In this document: piece after piece, positions 9,330-18,352 of the stretch | Layout: every line of letters begins with the position of its first letter | Numbering within the stretch: the stretch's first letter is position 1 | Origin: Verrucomicrobiota bacterium | GTDB taxonomy: Bacteria; Verrucomicrobiota; Verrucomicrobiia; Opitutales; Opitutaceae | Length of the DNA stretch: 54,392 nucleotides | Direction: 5' to 3' | NCBI GenBank assembly: GCA_963205455.1 | Contig: CAUJJL010000208.1 | Span: 1-54,392, forward strand | Program-made: the position numbers and the translations under genes | Notes under the pieces: generated by a model | The model's input: only the letters and a program-made list of their open reading frames with translations | Told to the model about the DNA's origin: nothing | The model's database searches: none

Positions 9330-10639
9330 GTGGAAAGGGAAGCCGGACATGAGTCCACCGTCTTATGTCGGCGGATCTGCCACAACAGCAGCCATGCCAG
9401 CGGATGAAGGAGGACCATCAGGTAGAAAGCCGGATTGTAGGAATGCGTCGTGACGATAATGCCAACGGCCTTGTTCATCATGATGCCGCCAAGCGAACTG
9501 CCCGCGGCTATGATGCCAAACGTCATGCTGAGTGAGGCACGGGGCACCACGTCGACGACCAATGCGCTCAGGTTGATCAGCCACGCCATGTGCGCGAGAA
9601 CCGCAGCCATGCCGAGCGCGAGCACGAGCCACAGTCCGTTGATCTGCGGAATCATTGCCGCCATCGGTACCACGATCGCACAACCAAGCATGATCCACAG
9701 GCGACTGTTGGCGGGCAGCACACCTCGCCTGATCAAACGTCCCGAAAACCAGCCTCCAGTCAATGCCCCGATGTCCGCGGCAAGAAAGATCACCCACGTC
9801 ACAGAAAGCGCCATCTGGTCGAGCTTGCGCACATCATAGAGGTATTTAGCGAACCAGAACTGGAAAAAATACCAGACCGGATCGGTCAGCATACGGCCGA
9901 TCGTGAGACACCAGAATTCTTTGCGACCGAGAAGCTGCCACCAGCGTCCCCAGCTTTTCTCAACCGCGCCCGCAGCTGTTTCTTCGGCGATGCCTGCCTG
10001 AACAAGATGCCTTTCCCTGTCAGTGACACGCGGATGCACGTCGACCCTGCGATACAGCCAGACCCAGGGAATCAGCCAGAGTAGACCCGCTGCTCCGGTA
10101 AAGACAAACGCCGCCTGCCAGCTGTGCCACGATGCCAGGCCGACGATGATCACCGGCGCGATGGTCGCACCAATCGTTCCACCCAGGGTGTAGATGCCGA
10201 TGGCGATGCCGCGTTCGCGCGGTGGAAACCATTCGGACACCGCCTTCGGCGCACCCGTATAGTTCCCGGCTTCACCCAAGCCAAGCAGGAATCGGAAAAT
10301 GCCGAGGGATGTGAATGAACGGGCGAAGGCGGTGAGGATATTCGCGATCGACCACCAGCCTACAAACAGCGCCAGACTCGCGCGCACACCGAACTTGTCC
10401 ACGATGCGACCGGAGAAGAGGTAGGCAATCGTGTAGGCCACGAGAAACCAGTTCAGCACGGAGGCGTAGTCCTCGTTGCTCAGGCTCAGCTCCTTCATGA
10501 TCGTCGGCGCGAGGATTGATAGCGTTTGCCGGTCCAGATAATTCAGGACCGAGGCAAAAAAGATCATCGCTATGATCCACCAGCGGAGATGCGGAATCTT
10601 GAACATGAGAGGATTGAGGCGTGAGGACTTCCGGATCAT
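9326..10639 (-). CDS. MFS transporter, hexuronate/anion-cation symporter type
   Basis: A 437-residue, 12-helix major facilitator protein. It shows the ExuT/ACS-family features: LNYLDRQTLS in helix 1, GRIVDKFGVR after helix 2 and LGLGEAGNYTGAPKAVSEWFP between helices 4 and 5, followed by RERGIAIGIY. ACS members typically carry hexuronates or related sugar acids. ATGA overlaps on both sides couple it to the large toroid protein upstream and the FAD oxidoreductase downstream. It probably imports a monosaccharide or unsaturated/acidic sugar released by the locus enzymes. Confidence 0.87.
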   Translation of the reverse strand: MIRKSSRLNPLMFKIPHLRWWIIAMIFFASVLNYLDRQTLSILAPTIMKELSLSNEDYASVLNWFLVAYTIAYLFSGRIVDKFGVRASLALFVGWWSIANILTAFARSFTSLGIFRFLLGLGEAGNYTGAPKAVSEWFPPRERGIAIGIYTLGGTIGATIAPVIIVGLASWHSWQAAFVFTGAAGLLWLIPWVWLYRRVDVHPRVTDRERHLVQAGIAEETAAGAVEKSWGRWWQLLGRKEFWCLTIGRMLTDPVWYFFQFWFAKYLYDVRKLDQMALSVTWVIFLAADIGALTGGWFSGRLIRRGVLPANSRLWIMLGCAIVVPMAAMIPQINGLWLVLALGMAAVLAHMAWLINLSALVVDVVPRASLSMTFGIIAAGSSLGGIMMNKAVGIIVTTHSYNPAFYLMVLLHPLAWLLLWQIRRHKTVDSCPASLST

Positions 10640-13600
10640 GGCGCGACAACGCGCGGCCCGATTTCACCGAGATCCGTGCGGAATTCGCCACGGGCTCCGC
10701 GACCGCTGAAAAAGAAAGCGATCGAAGCTTCATCCTCTCCGACCGGCACGCTGAACTCAAATGGGTAGGAAGATTTCGTGATCTGCTGCCACTGCGCATG
10801 CAATCGAAAGTGCAAGGTCACCTCCGTCGCTTCTTCAGGTTCGGCCGAACACCACAGGAAAGCATCCCATGATTCCGGTTTGACCTGGATCACCGCGCCG
10901 TGACCACGCACTCCCATCGTGCTGGAAAGCGTGAGTCGGCTTGAAAACGCGCCCGGACGTGTGGAATTTCCGACGTGATGAGTCGGGACATCCACCCTCG
11001 CCCCAGACACCTTCCACACCTGCAGGCCCTTTGGCGGCAAAGACACCGAAAATTCGCCGTGTTCGATCACCCGGTCCGGACCCTTCGCATGCACCGCAAC
11101 CGCGCGCGTCGTCACGGTCGCATCCAGTTTCAAACGCTCCATGCCCAGGCGAACGCGGGCGCTTTCCGGTCGTCCGCTCGCGTTCGTAAGAATGACAAAA
11201 AAATCCTCCCCACGCCTGGCGGTCAGGTAGTTCAGTTGGGGATTGTCGATCGATAGCAAACCCCGCTGAAACCATAACCACACTCCTGCTTCACTGAAGA
11301 CTCTTCCCGGAGCGTGACCAAAAGCCCTTGAATCGAAATACGCATAGCCCACCTGGCGCTGAGAGGGAAACGAGATCGCTCCCGCCGAACGCAGCTCCGC
11401 CTCCGCCACCAGGTAGTCGATTGTCCAGGCAAGATGCGGCACATTGTGATGGTAGTAGAGCGTCGTCACATCGGGACCATCGTAGGGATAATCAGGGCGA
11501 AACGGCAGATCGGTGAATCCGGTCAGGTAATAGCCAGGATAGTTGGCCCAGCGACCAACGGCAGCATTGCGCGCATAGGTTTCGAAAGCACCATCCCCCG
11601 TGTGTCGCGCGAGCCGGAGAAAATCCGCTGCCCAGCCGAGTTGGTAGATCATGCGACCGGGGCCCTGCCCGCGGTAAGTGGTGGGCTGCTCGAATCCGAG
11701 TCCGACATTGGAGACCATCCAGGCCGGCAACTGCGTTTCCGGCGTATCGTTCGGCCTGCGGGGTGTGCCCAGACGATAGGGCTTGGGGCCGCGCATGCTG
11801 TGCATCGTGTCTGCCTTGAACTGCCCCCCTGCATTCACGGTCACCGCTCCCTCTGGAATCAACGGCTGCGTCCAGATCCCTGCCATCAATTGACGCGCCC
11901 CGAAGGCCGCGGCGTCGAGATATCGTCTTTCACCTGTGAACTCATACAATCGGAGAAGTCCCTCCCAGGCCGGCACAAAACTGATAAAATAAAAGGGCTG
12001 CGGAGAAAGCGCCTCCGTCGGGGGCGTGATGATCTGGGTCTCCACATAGCGATCGGCATCCTGCCGGGCACGATTCAATGCCTCCACCTCGCCCGTGATT
12101 TCATAGCGGGCAAGCCAGTCGTCAAAAGGCTGCGCGTGACTGTATCCAGTCGTCGGCCGCACCTCATTTCCTGGGAGCGCAATCTCCCGAAACGCCTCAG
12201 AGCGACGCCCGCTCATCTCCCACAGTCCGGCAAACACCGGCGACCCGAACAATTTGGTCGGGCCTTTGACGCCCTCCGTGCGATATCGCCCCGTATCGTG
12301 CGGAAGGATGGAAAAATGCGCCGAGGGACGTGACATCACGTACTCCAACGAGGGAAGCACCCGCCGCCGGTACAGGTCTTCGTCGGCCGTAAGCCGATAG
12401 AGCGACAAGAGCGAAAGTGGTGCTGCATTTGTGACACCGTTCCTGCTCTCGATCTGATAGAAACCCTTCGCCTCCTTCCACCAGCCGCCGCGATCATCAT
12501 CCTTTGCGAGGTCCAGCATGTTCAACGCTGCCTCTGTCAAAGAAACCCCGACATTGCTTCGATAGTCGGCGAGTTGAAACACTTCATCGGCCGCAGTCCG
12601 ATAACCCGCATACCACTCCCCGGACTGCACGAGCACCCGAAAGGAAAAGCGCACCCGCTCTCCTGCCTTTTTCTGCGCGGCATCCGTGCCAATCACGGGG
12701 CCATATACCGAAGGCTGTACATCTCCATCGGGATGACGGATGCCCATGCCATAGTGAGGTGTCCTCTGATGCGGCCACTGAAAGCCAATACACTCAGGGT
12801 CTCCGACCAGTGCCCAAACCACCGGGGAGTTCAGGCTGTCTGTCCGCGCGACGAGCGAGACGGGAGTCGGCATGAACGGATCCAGCAGCGTGCGTGGCCG
12901 TTCCGGCAATCGGCGCCGCTGCCACATCATGGGCAAAAGCACCTCATCGACCGACGAAACCGGCTGCTTGAAAAAGAGATGATACCCGAGCGCATATTGC
13001 CCAGGCTCCGCAGGCAGGTAGTCAAGCGTGACCCGCGCGGCATGTTCTTGCCCACGCAGTTCCCACACGGCTTCGAGGCGGCCATTCCGGTCAGGTGGAA
13101 AACAAAGGCGCACCCGGTTCATTTCCTGAATTGCCGAAATTGGAAACGCTCCGCTCAGTTCCCCTGCTTCCCACAGCGCGCCGAGTTGACGCTGACTCGT
13201 CTCCACGCGAACGCCATTGAGCTCCACATGCACACTTCCCGGCTCGCTCCACAGCGGGAAAAAACCGGGATACTTCAACTCCCGCTCCACGCCTGATCTT
13301 ACCACGGTATAGCGTTCCGCTTCCGGCTGCGTTGGAATCTTTCGCCAGCCTTCGCGAGCCCGCACCTCAATCTGCGGCACGATCACCGGTTGATCTTCCC
13401 GTCGCGCGGTTAAAAAAGAGATCCGCACATGCTCATTCTCAAGCAGAGCCTGTCGAACCCCCAGGATCTTCACAGCGCCGAACTTGAACTCGCCCCTTCC
13501 GTCACCATTGCCCAAGGAAACCGGTCGGGTCGCCTTCATCCGGCGGTTGCCGTCATCGAGATTCCCTTCGGGAACAAACGAGGCATCCGTCGTCAGAAAA

Positions 13601-14130
13601 ATCGCGTCCACCCGGGCGTAGGGTGTGACCGGCCTCAATGTGAGCAAGGTCCTCCCGGCCTCCAGTCGAAAGGCACCACCCTGCTGCCATTGAAATCCCT
13701 CCTTTCCAGAGTTGCCAAACTCTCCGGACGAATGTTGAGCACCAATCGCCATCACCGAGCGACGCGTGCCGGGCGCATCCTTGGGAAAATCCAGCGCTCG
13801 CAGCCACAGATGGTACGTGCCTGAAGCAGGCACTTCGACTGCAGTCACGGCCGGAAGCATCTTGCGTTTATTGGGCGCTTCAAGGCATTCGCCCCCACGA
13901 AGCTGACCGTGATTGGCGATCCACCAATCTCCCAAATACTCGAAATGCTCCGCCTCAATGCCAATCTCCACCGGCGCCGAATTCAGGCAGGGAACTCCCA
14001 GGATCAGACCCATTCCCAGCACACCAACAGCCATCATTCGGCCACACCCTATCGACCCCCTACGATTTGTGTACCCGCACGATCGACGACGGCGGATCAG
14101 CGCTCCCAGGCGAAGAACGGGGACAAACAT
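10636..14130 (-). CDS. Large exported (alpha/alpha)-toroid protein, function unassigned
   Basis: About 1164 residues from the start at 14130, 10 nt after the upstream stop; 14037 is an alternative that starts directly at the signal peptide MMAVGVLGMGLILG. After the signal a beta-sandwich begins at IEAEHFEYLGDWW, a form seen in carbohydrate-binding domains. A large beta-rich region follows, then an alpha-helical toroid-like half (about 500-900) with repeated short helices and aromatic-rich loops such as YYHHNVPHLAWTIDYL. The C-terminus has two small beta domains. It is a diverged paralogue of the next gene upstream (shared pattern: sugar-plant 'LRS.G.I.FP' then 'APG.VF'). No known catalytic motif was recognised; a glycoside hydrolase or lyase is inferred. 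Confidence 0.72.
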   Translation of the reverse strand: MFVPVLRLGALIRRRRSCGYTNRRGSIGCGRMMAVGVLGMGLILGVPCLNSAPVEIGIEAEHFEYLGDWWIANHGQLRGGECLEAPNKRKMLPAVTAVEVPASGTYHLWLRALDFPKDAPGTRRSVMAIGAQHSSGEFGNSGKEGFQWQQGGAFRLEAGRTLLTLRPVTPYARVDAIFLTTDASFVPEGNLDDGNRRMKATRPVSLGNGDGRGEFKFGAVKILGVRQALLENEHVRISFLTARREDQPVIVPQIEVRAREGWRKIPTQPEAERYTVVRSGVERELKYPGFFPLWSEPGSVHVELNGVRVETSQRQLGALWEAGELSGAFPISAIQEMNRVRLCFPPDRNGRLEAVWELRGQEHAARVTLDYLPAEPGQYALGYHLFFKQPVSSVDEVLLPMMWQRRRLPERPRTLLDPFMPTPVSLVARTDSLNSPVVWALVGDPECIGFQWPHQRTPHYGMGIRHPDGDVQPSVYGPVIGTDAAQKKAGERVRFSFRVLVQSGEWYAGYRTAADEVFQLADYRSNVGVSLTEAALNMLDLAKDDDRGGWWKEAKGFYQIESRNGVTNAAPLSLLSLYRLTADEDLYRRRVLPSLEYVMSRPSAHFSILPHDTGRYRTEGVKGPTKLFGSPVFAGLWEMSGRRSEAFREIALPGNEVRPTTGYSHAQPFDDWLARYEITGEVEALNRARQDADRYVETQIITPPTEALSPQPFYFISFVPAWEGLLRLYEFTGERRYLDAAAFGARQLMAGIWTQPLIPEGAVTVNAGGQFKADTMHSMRGPKPYRLGTPRRPNDTPETQLPAWMVSNVGLGFEQPTTYRGQGPGRMIYQLGWAADFLRLARHTGDGAFETYARNAAVGRWANYPGYYLTGFTDLPFRPDYPYDGPDVTTLYYHHNVPHLAWTIDYLVAEAELRSAGAISFPSQRQVGYAYFDSRAFGHAPGRVFSEAGVWLWFQRGLLSIDNPQLNYLTARRGEDFFVILTNASGRPESARVRLGMERLKLDATVTTRAVAVHAKGPDRVIEHGEFSVSLPPKGLQVWKVSGARVDVPTHHVGNSTRPGAFSSRLTLSSTMGVRGHGAVIQVKPESWDAFLWCSAEPEEATEVTLHFRLHAQWQQITKSSYPFEFSVPVGEDEASIAFFFSGRGARGEFRTDLGEIGPRVVAP

Positions 14131-14140
14131 CGAAACAGAC

Positions 14141-16741
14141 TCAGTAACTGAGTTCCAACACAAGCAGGCCGGCCGCCGCCACTCTGGCCGTCACCTTGTC
14201 GCCAGCAGGAGTCGTTCTTGGCAGCGGTATACCCTCTTCATTGAGCACCCGAACCGATTTCCACTGAGCCGCCGCGCCCTGGGCCACCTCCACGGCAGAA
14301 AGTTCAATCGTGGCGGTGGCGGCGTACGTGCTATTGTTCAAGAGCAACACGAAGACCTTCTGTTCCTGATCCGATCGAGCGATGAGGGTATCGATCGCGG
14401 CGTTCTGCGTCGGCAATTCGGCCCATCCCAGATTTGCCGACGCACCAAATACTTTTCCCGGCGCAAAACCATAGCATGCATGGGGTCCTACCTTGGGCGT
14501 GAAGAAACCTCGGGGAAAGGCGATCTTTCCCTTCGAGCGCAGGGTGGCTTCGGAGATGAGGTAGTCCGTGATCCATCCCACCTGCCACCATGCATGATGC
14601 GGATAGGGGCCTGGGCCATCGTTCATCCTCGCCCAATAGTAGGAAGCCACGCCCGTCTTGGGATCGACAAAGGCGTCACGAGCCCAGGCAGCTCCTCTGG
14701 CATAGTCGAGAAAGAGCGACTCGCCTGTCATGGCATGCAGTCGCACAAAAAGACCGGCATGACTAGCCAGCAGTATTGGCCCGCTTGCATTGGCGGAGCC
14801 CAGAGCGGTGCCGTGCTCAAATCCGAGCCCCTGCCAACTGATCTGCCAAGCTTCGCGTGGATGATCTTTCCCCTGTTTCAGTTCCCGCGAAGGAGCAGGA
14901 TGAGTGTAGATCGCCCACAGATAGTGACGCCCCGTCTTGATTCCTGCGTCGCGATACCTGGAATCACCGGTCGTTTCGAAAAGATCTAGGTAGGCCTGCG
15001 CAATCTGGGAGGTGGCGAAATCCTGCACCAGACGCGTGTCTCCGCAAACGCCCAGAAACTCACCGGTATCAACTCCGTTGGAGATCAGCCAATCCGCCCC
15101 GCGACGCGCAGCCGCAAGATACTTTTCATCTCCGAGGATACGATAGGCGATCAGCAAGCCATAGAAGGTGGGCCGAAGATCCTTCAATTCACGAAAAATC
15201 GGCTTCTCCGTCGCACGATCGTAAGCCACCTCCCAACTTCCATCCGCCCGTTGCCAGCGCAGCAGACACTCTGCCCCCAGACGAAGACGTTCCCGCAATT
15301 GCTGGTCACCCGGTTGAAACAGCAGGATATTGCCGATATCGATCATCGTATAGTAGGTCAGGGAAACCGGCTCGACGTGGTCTCCCCACTCCTCCGTGAA
15401 TCGGTGACTTTTCGACAGGTAGTATTGTCCCAGGGCAGCACCTTGGAAAAAGCCCGGTTCGACCTGTTGTTGCACGAGCTTGAAATTGCGCGCAAACGGC
15501 AGGCGATCCCTCACCAGCTTCGGGTCATGGGTTTGCTGCGCGAGCATCCACATCGCCCCGTAGTCGGAGTTCTTCATCGCATCCCGATCGATGGCTCCCA
15601 TGACGCCGCCAAGATATGCCTGGGCACCGATCTCCAAACCGCCGAAATGCTCGGTACGCCAGAGCGATGTCTTTGCATCCGTCAGATAGCGGTGCATCAT
15701 TGCGAGTCGCTCGCTCATCGAGCGTTCGGGGCGTTTCATTTTCAGATACGCATCAAAATCATAGATCGAATAGGCAGCGTGCCGCACGATATCGATCCAG
15801 TCGCCCTGCTTCAGCGTGTAGCGAAAACGAAATACACGATGCTCACCAGCATCCAGGTGTGACTCGGCCTCACCCAACACCGGGTGATACAGTGTCGGTG
15901 CCAGCGCGCCCGCACGATTCATGTGCGACATCGCCAACCGCCACCGAGTCCGCTCATGCTTATCGTCTGGCCATGGGTCATTTCCGGTTCCTGGCTCTGC
16001 GATCACTCCCAGAGTGGCTCCGCTCTTGGCGGTCAGGATCGCTGCATGCGTTGTCGCCACCCGGTCACGCGCGAGGATGGGTTGATTGGGAAGCCCCAAA
16101 CCATAAGCAGCACCCAGAAAAAAATCCGGGTTGATCCGCGCTCCCTGAAACACTCCGGGCACAATGCCCCAGGCGAGTTCCTGCTCCGGCAGTTCGGTCA
16201 ACGTCGGTGTCGCAAGGGAAAACCAGCCTGCCTTCTTTGCAGTCAGCACCATTTCTACCCTCACATCACCTGCATGCTCGGGATGAAGACTCCACGTCGC
16301 GCTCACCCGTGCACACTCGTCCTCATGGGAAAAGCGCCATCCCTGTCGGGTCGCCTCGATTTTTGAAGGGAAAAAGACCATCGCCTCGCCCGCTCGGTTC
16401 AGCGCTGCCGGCGTGGTGACCTGGTCCCACCGCTCGAGCAAATAGCGATAGCCACGTTCCGGGAAAACCCCGCCTGCAGGTTCCCAAGTCATCTTCACCG
16501 GCCGAGCGTCGGGCTTTTCCTTCGAATAGAGCACCGTGTAGGCGCCTGATGGCCGGCCGATCGAAAGCACGCTGCAATCCGCTGATTTCACTCCCACGGA
16601 CTCCATCTGCCAGCCCGCATTCGTCTCCTTCCATCGAAGGCTGACGATCTCATCCTGCAGAGTCGGCTGCGAAGCTGCCGCACTCAGGACGAGAAAGGCA
16701 GATAGAGAGATCGCACCCAGGCGGCTCGGACAGGATTTCAT
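14141..16741 (-). CDS. Exported (alpha/alpha)-toroid protein, paralogue of neighbour
   Basis: About 866 residues, starting at an ATG that opens a signal peptide (MKSCPSRLGAISLSAFLVLS). A longer TTG start at 16798 is possible but unlikely. Residues about 45-330 form a beta-rich domain; about 350-740 have helical-hairpin repeats with many Trp/Tyr/His and the phrases WMLAQQTHDPKLVRDRLPF, WQRADGSWEVAYD and WWQVGWITDYLI; the tail (about 760-866) is a beta domain. The layout is that of six-hairpin glycosidases or toroid lyases, but the family was not recognised. Located between a sulfatase and its larger paralogue, it probably acts on a sulfated glycan. Confidence 0.73.
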   Translation of the reverse strand: MKSCPSRLGAISLSAFLVLSAAASQPTLQDEIVSLRWKETNAGWQMESVGVKSADCSVLSIGRPSGAYTVLYSKEKPDARPVKMTWEPAGGVFPERGYRYLLERWDQVTTPAALNRAGEAMVFFPSKIEATRQGWRFSHEDECARVSATWSLHPEHAGDVRVEMVLTAKKAGWFSLATPTLTELPEQELAWGIVPGVFQGARINPDFFLGAAYGLGLPNQPILARDRVATTHAAILTAKSGATLGVIAEPGTGNDPWPDDKHERTRWRLAMSHMNRAGALAPTLYHPVLGEAESHLDAGEHRVFRFRYTLKQGDWIDIVRHAAYSIYDFDAYLKMKRPERSMSERLAMMHRYLTDAKTSLWRTEHFGGLEIGAQAYLGGVMGAIDRDAMKNSDYGAMWMLAQQTHDPKLVRDRLPFARNFKLVQQQVEPGFFQGAALGQYYLSKSHRFTEEWGDHVEPVSLTYYTMIDIGNILLFQPGDQQLRERLRLGAECLLRWQRADGSWEVAYDRATEKPIFRELKDLRPTFYGLLIAYRILGDEKYLAAARRGADWLISNGVDTGEFLGVCGDTRLVQDFATSQIAQAYLDLFETTGDSRYRDAGIKTGRHYLWAIYTHPAPSRELKQGKDHPREAWQISWQGLGFEHGTALGSANASGPILLASHAGLFVRLHAMTGESLFLDYARGAAWARDAFVDPKTGVASYYWARMNDGPGPYPHHAWWQVGWITDYLISEATLRSKGKIAFPRGFFTPKVGPHACYGFAPGKVFGASANLGWAELPTQNAAIDTLIARSDQEQKVFVLLLNNSTYAATATIELSAVEVAQGAAAQWKSVRVLNEEGIPLPRTTPAGDKVTARVAAAGLLVLELSY

Positions 16742-16801
16742 GGAGAACAGGTTTGCAACGAAGCGGACCAGAGACGTCACGAGATTGCCGCCAGCCAACG
16801 A

Positions 16802-18289
16802 TCAACGATAGCCGGAGGCCTTGCGTTGCTGGACAAATTTCAGGGTCTCGTTGAAAATCTTCAGATCACCGGTGATGCGAGGATCCCCTGTCCGGCGCTG
16901 GTAGTCTTCCATCACCTTTACCAGCCGCGCCTTTACCATCGCATACTTGGGATCCGCGGCGAGATTGTTCATCTGCTGCGGATCAGCCTGGCAATCGTAG
17001 AGCTCTTCCGTTGGACGGGCCTCTTGAAGATACGGCAGTTTTGCCGCCACAACCGGGTGATGTGGAAATCCCACGATGAGTTGGGCTACATTGAACGTTT
17101 CAGAGAGCTTTCCCCAATCCTCCAGTTTTCGGCGACGTTCGACAGGAGTTTCGACGCGCACGGCATCTGTGTAGTTGCGAATGTAGATGAATCGCTGGGT
17201 GCGGATCATACGCGCAGGCAATCCGGCATGGGTCGTGCCATGCCATTCCAAGCCACCCATGGTCCAGGTGCGTTCAGGATCCACCTGTCCTGATTTGTCC
17301 GACTGCAGGATGGAGAGCACGCTCCTCCCGGACATCTCCACCGGCACCGGCGCTCCTGCGGCCTCAAGGATGGTGGGCGCTAGATCGATGAAGTTAACGA
17401 AATCATCAATACGCCGACCTCCCGGTATCCCCTTCGGCCAACTGATGGCCATCGGCACATGAAGGCCCTCGTCATAGACATCCGCCTTCATTCTCGGCAC
17501 CGGTGTGCCATTATCGGCCGTGGCGATGATGATGGTGTTCTCCAATTCTCCCGCCTCGCGCAGCAATGCGACAACCTTTGCCAGGGTGCGATCCGCGTCC
17601 TCAACCTCCCAGAGATAGTTGGCGCGGTGTCTGCGCACGCCGATTGTATCGGGATGATAGTCCGGCAGGGTGATCTTCTCCAGAGGAAGATTCAGCTTCT
17701 TGTAGTTATCCTGTCCCCACGGTTCATGCGGTTCCAATACGCCCACCCAGAAATAGAAGGGGTCATTCCGCGGCTTCTGCCGAAGAAACGCGGCGAAGTT
17801 GGCGATGTAATCGATCCGCGATAGCCCCGGTGCCGCCTCCTTGTGCATCCGTCCGTTGAATGCCCTGCCCGCGCTATTCTCCGGGCCTCCATGAGGATCA
17901 ACCACCCCCGGGCCCCAGCCCTTTCCGGTATAGCCCGTGTAGTATCCAGCGGATGCCAGCAGATCTGGCAGCCGGGCAAATTTTGAGGGTACCCACGCCT
18001 GGATGTAGGCTCCTTGCTCCAATTCCCAGAAATTGCGCCCGGTCAACAAGGCAGCCCGCGAGGGGGCACATGAGGGCGCCGATGTGTAACCATGGCGGAG
18101 GAGCACGCCGGACTTTGCGAGCTGATCGAAGGCCGGAGTCTGAACATCCGAGCGACCATAGGCGCTCGCCTCAAACCAGCTCTCGTCGTCGTTGATGACA
18201 ATCACCACGTTCGGCCGCTTTTCCGCCCCATCCAGACAGGGCGCAAGCGCTGCGAACAAGATCAGGACAGCAGCGGAAATGAATTTCAT
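16802..18289 (-). CDS. Exported type I sulfatase
   Basis: A 495-residue sulfatase with a signal peptide (residues 1-22, ending CLDGAEK). The formylglycine motif is C74-A-P-S-R78 followed by AALLTG; metal ligands Asp34 and Asp35 lie in VINDDESWF, and the C-terminal metal site is TADNGTP. The Cys form requires a formylglycine-generating enzyme, which is not encoded here. It removes sulfate esters from sugars in the periplasm or outside. It is followed after 60 nt by the first toroid gene and preceded by the TonB receptor, so it belongs to the same locus. Confidence 0.92.
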   Translation of the reverse strand: MKFISAAVLILFAALAPCLDGAEKRPNVVIVINDDESWFEASAYGRSDVQTPAFDQLAKSGVLLRHGYTSAPSCAPSRAALLTGRNFWELEQGAYIQAWVPSKFARLPDLLASAGYYTGYTGKGWGPGVVDPHGGPENSAGRAFNGRMHKEAAPGLSRIDYIANFAAFLRQKPRNDPFYFWVGVLEPHEPWGQDNYKKLNLPLEKITLPDYHPDTIGVRRHRANYLWEVEDADRTLAKVVALLREAGELENTIIIATADNGTPVPRMKADVYDEGLHVPMAISWPKGIPGGRRIDDFVNFIDLAPTILEAAGAPVPVEMSGRSVLSILQSDKSGQVDPERTWTMGGLEWHGTTHAGLPARMIRTQRFIYIRNYTDAVRVETPVERRRKLEDWGKLSETFNVAQLIVGFPHHPVVAAKLPYLQEARPTEELYDCQADPQQMNNLAADPKYAMVKARLVKVMEDYQRRTGDPRITGDLKIFNETLKFVQQRKASGYR

Positions 18290-18352
18290 GGGATGTCGAA
18301 GGGATCTCCAGCACGACCGGCCAATGCTCCTTCACCGGTCCTCGACAGATCA

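Noticed and set aside
13913..14989. Plus-strand open frame of 358 codons
   Set aside because: Antisense to the two toroid genes and spanning their junction; no signal, motif or ribosome site.
18290..18352. Inverted repeat GACCGG/CCGGTC between sulfatase and TonB receptor
   Set aside because: 6-bp stem with a 14-nt loop and no T-run; read-through from receptor to sulfatase is as likely.
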